Shown: positions 57,460-64,000 of the stretch, in pieces
Numbering within the stretch: position 1 is the first letter of the stretch
Layout of the letters: every line of letters begins with the position of its first letter
Assembly: GCA_020637615.1 (NCBI GenBank)
Contig: JACKKC010000004.1
Span: 68,909 to 132,908 of the forward strand
Direction: 5' to 3'
Source of the DNA: Rhodovulum sp.
GTDB lineage: Bacteria > Pseudomonadota > Alphaproteobacteria > Rhodobacterales > Rhodobacteraceae
DNA: 64,000 nt
Translations under genes and position numbers: made by a program
Notes under the pieces: generated by a model
Told to the model about the DNA's origin: nothing
The model's database searches: none
The model's input: only the letters and a program-made list of their open reading frames with translations

Positions 57460-58734
57460 ATGACCCAGGCCACCGCGGATCAGGCGAAGGGGTCGGTGCT
57501 GGCCGCCGACGGCACCCCGCTCAAGGTCAGCCTGCGCCGGGCGCTGCGCGCGCAGAAGCTGCGGGCGCTGATGCTGATCGCGCCGCTCCTCGCCTTCATC
57601 GTCATCGCCTTCCTGATGCCGATCGCCGACATGCTCTTCCGCTCGGTCGAGAACCAGATCGTGCCGGACACCCTGCCGACGACCGTCGTGGCGCTGGAGG
57701 ACTGGGACGCCAAGGGCGACGCGCTTCCGGGCGAGCCGGTCTTCGCCGCCCTGCACGACGACCTGGTCGTGGCGGCGGAGGCGAAGACCCACACGCGCCT
57801 CGGATCGCGGCTGAACTACGAGGATTCCGGCATGTCCTCGCTGCTGCGCGCCGCCGGCCGCGGCGTGCGGAGGATGAGTCCCGACGAGCCCTACGAGGCC
57901 CAGTTCATCGACATGGACAAGGACTGGGGCGACATCGAGACTTGGCGCACCATCAAGCTCTATTCCGGCGCCTATACCGACGGCTACCTGCTCAACGCCA
58001 TCGACATGCAGAAGACCGTCGACGGGCCGGAGCTGAAGCCCGCGTCCCAGCGCATCTATGTCATGCTGTTTCTGCGCACCATGCTCCTCAGCCTGACGAT
58101 CACCTTCTTCACCCTGCTGCTCGGCTATCCGATCGCCTACCTCCTGGCGATCCTGCCGCTCAGGACCTCCAACCTGATCATGATCCTGGTGCTGCTGCCG
58201 TTCTGGACCTCGCTTCTGGTGCGCACCGCCTCCTGGAAGGTGCTGCTCCAGCAGCAGGGCGTGATCAACGACCTGCTGGTCTGGGTCGGCCTCATCTCGG
58301 ATGCGAACCGGCTTGTGATGATCAACAACGCCACCGGCACGATCATCGCCATGACCCACATCCTGCTGCCCTTCATGATCCTGCCGCTCTATTCGGTGAT
58401 GAAGACCATCCCGCCCTCGTATCTGCGCGCCGCGAAATCGCTGGGTGCCAACGACTGGACCGCGTTCTGGCGGGTCTATTTCCCGCAGTCGGTGCCCGGC
58501 GTCGGCGCCGGGGCGATCCTCGTCTTCATCCTGTCGATCGGCTATTACATCACGCCGGAACTGGTCGGCGGCACCTCGGGCATCTTCATCTCCAACCGCA
58601 TCGCCTACCACATCTCCATCTCGCTCAACTGGGGACTGGCGGCGGCGCTGGCGACGATGCTGCTCATCGTGGTGCTGGCGCTCTACTGGGTCTACGACCG
58701 CATGGTCGGCATCGACAACGTCAAGCTGGGGTAA
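57460..58734 (+). CDS. ABC transporter permease, PotB-like
   Basis: A 424-residue inner-membrane permease. The first helix is at about residues 33-55 ('LMLIAPLLAFIVIAFLMPIADMLF'), then an unusually long ~130-residue periplasmic insertion, then five more helices with the EAA loop 'RAAKSLGANDWTAFWRVYFPQSVPGVGAG'. The insertion is normal for this alphaproteobacterial subgroup. Paired with the following permease. Confidence 0.93.
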   Translation: MTQATADQAKGSVLAADGTPLKVSLRRALRAQKLRALMLIAPLLAFIVIAFLMPIADMLFRSVENQIVPDTLPTTVVALEDWDAKGDALPGEPVFAALHDDLVVAAEAKTHTRLGSRLNYEDSGMSSLLRAAGRGVRRMSPDEPYEAQFIDMDKDWGDIETWRTIKLYSGAYTDGYLLNAIDMQKTVDGPELKPASQRIYVMLFLRTMLLSLTITFFTLLLGYPIAYLLAILPLRTSNLIMILVLLPFWTSLLVRTASWKVLLQQQGVINDLLVWVGLISDANRLVMINNATGTIIAMTHILLPFMILPLYSVMKTIPPSYLRAAKSLGANDWTAFWRVYFPQSVPGVGAGAILVFILSIGYYITPELVGGTSGIFISNRIAYHISISLNWGLAAALATMLLIVVLALYWVYDRMVGIDNVKLG

Positions 58735-58740
58735 CGCGAC

Positions 58741-59595
58741 ATGGCCGCTCTCCCGCCCTATGCCTCCACCGGCCAGCGCCTCTGGTACTGGGGCTTCCGC
58801 GCCATCTGCGTGGCGGTGCTGTTCTTCCTGATCATGCCGATCCTGGTGATCATCCCCCTGAGCTTCAACGCCGAGGACTTCTTCACCTTCACCAAGGGGA
58901 TGCTGGCGCTCGACCCCGCGGCCTATTCGCTCAAGCACTACCAGGACTTCTTCTCGAACCCCGACTGGCAGCAGGCGCTGCGCAATTCGGTGACCATCGC
59001 GCCGGTGGCAACCCTGCTCGCGGTGGCGCTCGGGACGCTGGCCGCCGTGGGCCTGAGCCAGCCGCATGTGCCGTTCCGCGGCGCGATCATGGCGATCCTG
59101 ATCTCGCCGATGATCGTGCCGCTGATCATCTCGGCGGCGGGGATGTATTTCTTCTATTCGCGCATCGGCCTGCAGGGCACCTATTGGGGCGTGGTGCTGG
59201 CCCATGCCGCCCTCGGCATCCCCTTCGTGATCATCACCGTCACCGCGACGCTGGTCGGCTTCGACCGCAGCCTGGTGCGCGCCGCCGCCAACATGGGCGC
59301 GGGCCCGGTGCGGACGTTCTTCAAGGTGCAGATGCCGCTGATCCTGCCGGGGGTTATCTCCGGGGCGCTCTTCGCCTTCATCACCTCCTTCGACGAGGTG
59401 GTGGTGGTGCTCTTCGTCGGCTCGGCGGCGCAGAAGACCCTGCCCTGGCAGATGTTCATCGGCCTGCGCGAGCAGATCTCGCCCACCATCCTCGCGGTCG
59501 CCACCATCCTCATCGCCATCTCGGTGGTGCTGCTGACGGTGCTCGAACTGCTGCGCCGGCGTTCCGAGAAGCTGCGGGGCATGAGCCCCGGATGA
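58741..59595 (+). CDS. ABC transporter permease, PotC-like
   Basis: A 284-residue permease with six predicted helices and the EAA loop 'RAAANMGAGPVRTFFKVQMPLILPGVISG'. It starts six bases after the first permease ends. Its stop codon overlaps the ATG of the following pqiA gene (ATGA), which couples the transporter to the lipid-transport operon. Confidence 0.93.
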   Translation: MAALPPYASTGQRLWYWGFRAICVAVLFFLIMPILVIIPLSFNAEDFFTFTKGMLALDPAAYSLKHYQDFFSNPDWQQALRNSVTIAPVATLLAVALGTLAAVGLSQPHVPFRGAIMAILISPMIVPLIISAAGMYFFYSRIGLQGTYWGVVLAHAALGIPFVIITVTATLVGFDRSLVRAAANMGAGPVRTFFKVQMPLILPGVISGALFAFITSFDEVVVVLFVGSAAQKTLPWQMFIGLREQISPTILAVATILIAISVVLLTVLELLRRRSEKLRGMSPG

Positions 59596-60293
59596 CCGGT
59601 ACGGCCGCGATCGCGGACGCCGGCGGGATTGCAGCAGGAACGGCCGGGGGTGACCGCGCTGCCCGGGTCCTCGACGCCGGCGGCGAGGTGATCGCCTGCA
59701 CCGTCTGCGACGCGCTGCATTCCGTGGGCGCCGGCCCGCCCATGCATGGAAGGCTGCGCTGCACCCGTTGCGGCAGCGTGCTCCTGCGCGCCCCGCGTGG
59801 CGCGCTCGACAGCATCCTCGGGGGCGCGCTCGCGACGGTGATCCTGGTGATTTCTGCGGTGTTCTTTCCCTTCCTTGAGATCTCGGCCAAGGGGCTGCGC
59901 AGCGCCGCCTCGCTGGTGGACGTGGCCTTCGCCTTCTCCGAAGGGATCACCGCCCCGCTGGCGCTGGCGGTGATCCTGATGATCGTGGTGCTGCCGGTGG
60001 TCCGCGCCGCGGCGCTCGGCTGGGCGCTGGTGCCGCTGCGGCTGGGCCGGCCCGCCCTGCCGGGCGCGAAGCGCGCCTTCCGCTTCGCCAGCCGGCTCAA
60101 GCCCTGGTCGATGGCCGAGGTCTTCATCATCGGTGTGGTCGTGGCCCTGGTGAAGATCGGCGGCATGGCGACGGTGAGCCTCGGCCCGGCCTTCTGGGAA
60201 CTCACGCTGATCGTGCTCATCGTCGCACTCGAATCCACGAGCCTCTGCGAGAAGACCATATGGCGCATGCTGGAAACCCGCAGCCGGTCCTGA
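59592..60293 (+). CDS. pqiA: paraquat-inducible protein A, first copy
   Basis: A 233-residue inner-membrane protein with a cytoplasmic zinc ribbon ('CTVCDALH...CTRCGSVL') and four hydrophobic helices. In E. coli one PqiA carries two such halves; here they are split over two genes. PqiA-family (LetA) proteins act with PqiB/LetB tunnels in moving lipids between membranes. It overlaps the ABC permease by four bases and the next pqiA by 34. Confidence 0.9.
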   Translation: MTGTAAIADAGGIAAGTAGGDRAARVLDAGGEVIACTVCDALHSVGAGPPMHGRLRCTRCGSVLLRAPRGALDSILGGALATVILVISAVFFPFLEISAKGLRSAASLVDVAFAFSEGITAPLALAVILMIVVLPVVRAAALGWALVPLRLGRPALPGAKRAFRFASRLKPWSMAEVFIIGVVVALVKIGGMATVSLGPAFWELTLIVLIVALESTSLCEKTIWRMLETRSRS

Positions 60294-60904
60294 CCGCCCG
60301 GGCGGCGGGCCTGATCGGCTGCGCCACCTGCGGCTGCGTGTCGCGGCCCGGCACGGCGCATTGCCCGCGCTGCGGCTCGGTGCTCCACAGCCGCCGGCCC
60401 GGCAGCCTCTCGAAGGTCTGGGCCTGGTGGCTGGCGGGCCTCATCGCCTATGTCCCGGCCAATCTCTTTCCGATGCTGGAAAGCACCTTCCTCGGCCGCA
60501 GGACCGATTCCACCATCGTCGGCGGGGTCGTCGACCTCGTGCATCACGGCGCCTATTTCATCGCCGGGGTCGTCTTCTTCGCCAGCGTGCTGATCCCGGT
60601 CGGGAAGTTCATCGCCGTGGGCTATCTCGCCTATTCGCTGCGCTACCGGGTGCAGCTCTCGGGGCACATGCGCACCCTGCTCTACGAGGTCGTGGAATTC
60701 ATCGGGCGCTGGTCGATGGTCGATGTCTTCGTGGTGGCGATCCTCGCCGCGCTGGTCAATCTCGGCTTCGTCGTGGGCTTCCGTCCGGGCCCGGCGGCGG
60801 TCTTCTTCGCTTTGTCCGTTGCATGCACGATGGTCTCCGCGCTATCGCTCGACCCCCGACTGATCTGGGATGCAGTGGAGCGAGACGGGCCGGACCATGG
60901 ATGA
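60260..60904 (+). CDS. pqiA: paraquat-inducible protein A, second copy
   Basis: A 214-residue protein with a zinc ribbon ('CATCGCVSRPGTAHCPRCGS') and four membrane helices, including 'WLAGLIAYVPANLFPMLEST' typical of PqiA. It corresponds to the second half of the E. coli protein. It overlaps the first copy by 34 bases and pqiB by eight, so the whole set is translationally linked. Confidence 0.9.
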   Translation: MAHAGNPQPVLTARAAGLIGCATCGCVSRPGTAHCPRCGSVLHSRRPGSLSKVWAWWLAGLIAYVPANLFPMLESTFLGRRTDSTIVGGVVDLVHHGAYFIAGVVFFASVLIPVGKFIAVGYLAYSLRYRVQLSGHMRTLLYEVVEFIGRWSMVDVFVVAILAALVNLGFVVGFRPGPAAVFFALSVACTMVSALSLDPRLIWDAVERDGPDHG

Positions 60905-63326
60905 GCTCAAGCCCAGCGAGCCGGTGGTGGAGGTGCCGCGGCGCTGGATCCCGGTGGCCTCGGCGGTCTGGCTCGTGCCGATCGTCGCGCTGGCGATCGC
61001 GCTCGGGGTCGCCTGGCGGAGCTATTCCGACCGCGGCCCGCTCATCGAGATCCTCTTCGACAGCGCCAGCGGCATCGTCGCCGGCGAGACGACGGTGCGC
61101 TACAAGGATTTCGCCATCGGCATGGTCGAGGACGTGCGCTTCACCGACGATCTCAGCCAGGTGGTGGTCTCCGCGCGGCTGCACAAGGATGCCGCAAGGC
61201 ACGTGGACAGCAACACGAAGTTCTGGCTCGTCCGCGCTCAGGTCGGGCCGCGCGGCATCTCCGGGCTCGAGACCGTGCTTTCGGGCGCCTTCATCGGCGC
61301 CGAGCTCGGCGACGCGCCCGGCGCGCCGCAGGACCATTTCACCGCCCTGAGCGCCCCACCGCTGACGCCGGCCGGCCAGCCCGGCCTGCGCATCCGGCTC
61401 AGCGCGCCCGACGGCGGCTCGCTCTCGGTGGGCGCGCCGATCCTCTTCAAGCAGATCCCGGTCGGCAAGATCGAGGCGGTCGAGCTGACCGAGGCGGGCG
61501 ACGTCATGGTGACCGCCTTCGTCGACGCGCCGAACGACCGCCGGCTGACCTCGGCCACAAGGTTCTGGAACGCCTCCGGCTTCTCCATCGAGCTCGGCAC
61601 CGGCGGCGCCTCGCTCAACGTCGAGAGCCTCGCCGCGCTGGTCCAGGGCGGCATCACCTTCGATACCGTCACCAGCGGCGGCGAGCCGATCGAATCCGGC
61701 CATCTCTATCGGCTCTACGCCAACGAGAAGACGGCGCGGAACGTCATCCTCAACGACGACCCGGCCGAGCTGCTGCGGGTGATGACCTTCTTCGAGGGCT
61801 CGGTGCGCGGCCTCCAGACCGGCGCGCCGGTTGAATATCTCGGCATCACCGTCGGCGAAGTGACCGAGCTGCAATCGGAAGTCGTGCGCGTGGACGATCG
61901 CCCCGTCGTGCGCGTCCGCGCCGTGCTGACGCTCAACCCCGCCCGGGTGGGCCTGCCGTCCGATGGCGACATGCGCGAGGAGGCGCTCGACCTGCTCGCC
62001 GATGCCGTCCAGCGCGGGGTGCGCGCGCGGCTGGCCAGTGCCAATATCCTGACCGGCAGCCTCTTCGTCGAATTCGCCGAGATCCCCGACGCCGAACCCG
62101 CGACACTCGGTCGCGACGCCGAACCCTTCCCGGAGGTTCCCAGCGTCGCGACGCCGAGCGGCAGCCTCGCCGCCTCGGCGGAGGGCGTGCTCGACCGCGT
62201 GCAGTCGCTGCCGGTCGAGGAAGTGATGAACTCCGTCATCACGCTGCTCGGCAATGCCAACCGGCTGATCACCGACGAGCGCGTGCGCAAGGCCCCCGAG
62301 AACCTCGGCCTCCTGCTCGCCGACCTGCGCGCGCTGGTGGGCAGCGAAGCGGTCCAGCAGGCGCCGCAGGATCTTGCCGCGACGCTGGCCTCGGCGCGCG
62401 CCCTGCTCGACGGCTTCGCCGAGCGCCAGCTCGCGGAGGAGATCGCGACGACCCTGCAATCGGCCACCGCGACGCTCGACAGCATCACCGTGGCCGCCGA
62501 AGGCGTCCCGGCCATGCTCGAGGAGGTGGGCGCGCTCTCCGACCGGGCGCGGGAGCTTCCGCTCGAGGATATCGTCGCTTCGGCCACAACCCTGATCGAC
62601 GACGTCAACGCGCTGGTCCGGAGCGACGAGGTCGCCGCGATCCCGCCGGCGGTAACCGATGCCCTGGCGGAACTGCGCGGCCTCATCGCCGACCTGCGCG
62701 ACGGCGGCACCATCGAGAACGTCAATGCCACGCTGGTCTCGGTGCGGGCGGTGAGCGACGACATCGCCGCCGCGAGGCTCGGGGAAAGCCTGAAGGCGAC
62801 CCTCGCCTCCGCCGAGGCCACGGCGGCGCAGGTCAGCACCGCCTCGGAGGATCTGCCCGAACTGATCGAGAATCTCACCGCGCTCTCGCAGCGCATGGAA
62901 TCGCTGCCGCTCGACGAACTCGTCGCCTCGGGCACCCGCGTGCTCGGCACCTTCGACACCTTCCTCGCCTCCGAGGGCGTCGAGAGCGTGCCGCCGCGGC
63001 TCGCCGCCTCGCTCGAGGAGCTGCGGCTGATCCTCGCCGAGCTGCGCGAGGGCGGCGCGGTGGCCAATGTCAATGCGACACTCGCCTCCGCCGACGAGGC
63101 CGCCGCCGCGATCACCTCGGCCGCCGCCGACCTGCCGGCGCTGGTCGCGCAATTCTCCCGCGTCGCCGATCAGGCCGATGCCGCGCTCGCCCAGATCGGC
63201 CCCGGCTCGGACGTCAACCGCGAGACGCTCATGCTCCTGCGCGAGGTCCGCGACGCCGCGAAATCGGTCACGGCGCTGGTCACGGCGCTGGAGCGCCGCC
63301 CCAATTCGGTCCTCTTCGGGAGATGA
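60897..63326 (+). CDS. pqiB: PqiB-like MCE protein with extended repeat needle
   Basis: An 809-residue protein, far longer than E. coli PqiB (546). One N-terminal membrane helix (~18-40) is followed by three MCE domains at about 47-139, 163-255 and 283-398, which stack as rings into a lipid tunnel. Residues ~430-785 are a helical needle made of three copies of a 116-residue unit; LPVEEV, LPLEDI and LPLDEL begin at residues 438, 554 and 670. E. coli PqiB has only a short helical needle here. The start at 60897 (MDELKPSEP) fits the family better than 60870. Confidence 0.93.
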   Translation: MDELKPSEPVVEVPRRWIPVASAVWLVPIVALAIALGVAWRSYSDRGPLIEILFDSASGIVAGETTVRYKDFAIGMVEDVRFTDDLSQVVVSARLHKDAARHVDSNTKFWLVRAQVGPRGISGLETVLSGAFIGAELGDAPGAPQDHFTALSAPPLTPAGQPGLRIRLSAPDGGSLSVGAPILFKQIPVGKIEAVELTEAGDVMVTAFVDAPNDRRLTSATRFWNASGFSIELGTGGASLNVESLAALVQGGITFDTVTSGGEPIESGHLYRLYANEKTARNVILNDDPAELLRVMTFFEGSVRGLQTGAPVEYLGITVGEVTELQSEVVRVDDRPVVRVRAVLTLNPARVGLPSDGDMREEALDLLADAVQRGVRARLASANILTGSLFVEFAEIPDAEPATLGRDAEPFPEVPSVATPSGSLAASAEGVLDRVQSLPVEEVMNSVITLLGNANRLITDERVRKAPENLGLLLADLRALVGSEAVQQAPQDLAATLASARALLDGFAERQLAEEIATTLQSATATLDSITVAAEGVPAMLEEVGALSDRARELPLEDIVASATTLIDDVNALVRSDEVAAIPPAVTDALAELRGLIADLRDGGTIENVNATLVSVRAVSDDIAAARLGESLKATLASAEATAAQVSTASEDLPELIENLTALSQRMESLPLDELVASGTRVLGTFDTFLASEGVESVPPRLAASLEELRLILAELREGGAVANVNATLASADEAAAAITSAAADLPALVAQFSRVADQADAALAQIGPGSDVNRETLMLLREVRDAAKSVTALVTALERRPNSVLFGR

Positions 63327-63907
63327 GCATGCGCCCGCCCCTGCCCCTGATGATCGCGGCGGCGCTGGCGCTCGGCGCCTGCGCCAATCCCGACTACTAC
63401 CTGCTGCCGCCGCCGCAGCCGGTCGCGCGCCTGGCCGCCCCGGTGTCGAGCATCGCCGTGGCGGAGATCAGCCTGCCCGCCTATGCCGAGGCGCTCGAGA
63501 TCGCCACGCTCGCCGGTCCGGGCGCGGTCACGCTGAACAAGAACGCGCTCTGGGCCGATACCCCGCGCCGCGCGCTGACCCGGCATCTCGTCGCGGCGCT
63601 GGAGGCGCGGCTGCGGGCGCGGGTCGGCACCGAGCCCTGGCCGGCCTTCGACGGCCCCGGCCTGCGCGTCGAGGTGATCGCCGACCGCTTCGTCGGCGCG
63701 CCGGGCGGCACCGTGGAATTCGCCGGCCAGTACATCGTGGTGGCCAACGACAGCGGCCGCATCACCGCCTCCGACCGCTTCGCCATCGCCGTCCCGACCG
63801 GGGGCGGCGGCTACGAGGCGCTCATGGCCGCCCATGCCCGGGCCGTCGAGCAGCTCGCCGACATGATCGCCGCCCGCATCACCGGCCGCGCCCTACCCGC
63901 CGCCTGA
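63323..63907 (+). CDS. pqiC: PqiC-like lipoprotein (ABC-type transport auxiliary, DUF330)
   Basis: A 194-residue outer-membrane-type lipoprotein with lipobox 'ALALGAC' and the domain start 'NPDYYLLPPPQPVARLAAPVSSIAVAEISLPAYAE'. In E. coli PqiC binds the PqiB needle tip at the outer membrane. It overlaps pqiB by four bases and ends the operon. Stem-loop B follows 24 bases later. Confidence 0.92.
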   Translation: MSMRPPLPLMIAAALALGACANPDYYLLPPPQPVARLAAPVSSIAVAEISLPAYAEALEIATLAGPGAVTLNKNALWADTPRRALTRHLVAALEARLRARVGTEPWPAFDGPGLRVEVIADRFVGAPGGTVEFAGQYIVVANDSGRITASDRFAIAVPTGGGGYEALMAAHARAVEQLADMIAARITGRALPAA

Positions 63908-63931
63908 CCCTTCCCCGGCGCCGGCCGGGGG

Positions 63932-63950
63932 GTGTTTCACGGTGAAACAC
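63932..63950 (+). repeat. palindromic stem-loop, copy B
   Basis: GTGTTTCAC-G-GTGAAACAC, a perfect 9-bp inverted repeat with a one-base centre, 24 bases after pqiC. It corresponds to copy A at 7324-7342, and TGTTATTGCG follows at the same 31-base offset (63963-63972). It resembles the parS palindrome but has an extra central base. It is preceded by a G run and has no T tract. Confidence 0.6.
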
Positions 63951-64000
63951 TAAGTATCGTATTGTTATTGCGTCGCTTTTCAAAGATCGGCTCCGAAACC

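Noticed and set aside
63932..63950. parS site for chromosome partitioning
   Set aside because: The arms match TGTTTCAC/GTGAAACA but an extra base splits the dyad, and ParB sites tolerate no such insertion. A related, more divergent copy at 7324 argues for a repeat element instead.
1..64000. CRISPR arrays, insertion sequences, prophage or plasmid origin
   Set aside because: No regularly spaced repeats, transposase, phage structural genes or replication initiator were found on reading both strands.

Overview
The window is GC-rich, densely packed chromosomal DNA from an alphaproteobacterium, most probably a marine or phototroph-related member of the Rhodobacterales. The evidence is gene order and protein character: bamE / DUF177-rpmF-plsX-fabH-ihfA-merR-tRNA-Pro, argS-SPOR-nagZ-scpA-scpB, proA-proB-obgE with rpmA-rplU, aroK-aroB beside xerD, an invasion-locus-B family protein, a ChrR-type zinc anti-sigma factor and a TrgB/CysK pair. 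I see no rRNA, insertion sequence, prophage or CRISPR array, and only one tRNA.

Layout. 1-9.2 kb: TerB-like fragment, MipA/OmpV porin-like protein, aroB-aroK, a coupled unit of a 42-residue membrane protein, a secreted helical protein and xerD, then a CorC/HlyC-type CBS protein and a HerA-like ATPase. 9.2-9.6 kb: a gene-free gap with two intrinsic terminators on the plus strand (candidate small RNAs). 9.6-15.4 kb: envelope genes (IalB, ketoacyl synthase, acyl carrier protein, LpxD, L,D-transpeptidase, MepK-like endopeptidase). 15.4-24.2 kb: proA-proB-obgE, a GNAT enzyme, rplU-rpmA, an MscS channel and cysK. 24.5-28.2 kb: TrgB-like NUDIX protein, an orphan ChrR behind an ECF11-type promoter, and ppx. 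28.6-34.5 kb: rpsF-rpsR-rplI, an iron-type permease, chrA, olsB-like, msrB. 34.6-40.4 kb: bamE, DUF177, rpmF, plsX, fabH, ihfA, merR, tRNA-Pro, dcd. 40.5-42.7 kb: a trypsin-like protease fused to a DRGH nuclease. 43-46.4 kb: scpB, scpA, nagZ and SPOR genes, three of them carrying eight frameshifts between them. 46.5-50.7 kb: argS, two secreted unknowns, an M20 amidohydrolase. 51-54.9 kb: the Anbu / transglutaminase / alpha-E / ATP-grasp operon. 55.1-63.9 kb: a polyamine-type ABC transporter whose last gene overlaps a pqiA-pqiA-pqiB-pqiC lipid-transport operon.

The strongest candidates for new biology are the single-gene protease-nuclease fusion (40540-42735), placed between dcd and scpB where tatABC often follows scpB in relatives; the orphan ChrR with all eight zinc ligands conserved; an extended PqiB needle with an exact 116-residue repeat; and unexplained intergenic elements (a ~150-190 bp dispersed repeat family, and two stem-loops 56 kb apart that share a compensatory base change). 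The Anbu operon is a known but functionally unresolved system and appears to start at a rare ATC codon. The frameshift cluster at 43.2-46.0 kb most likely reflects local sequence error and should be resolved before calling those genes dead.
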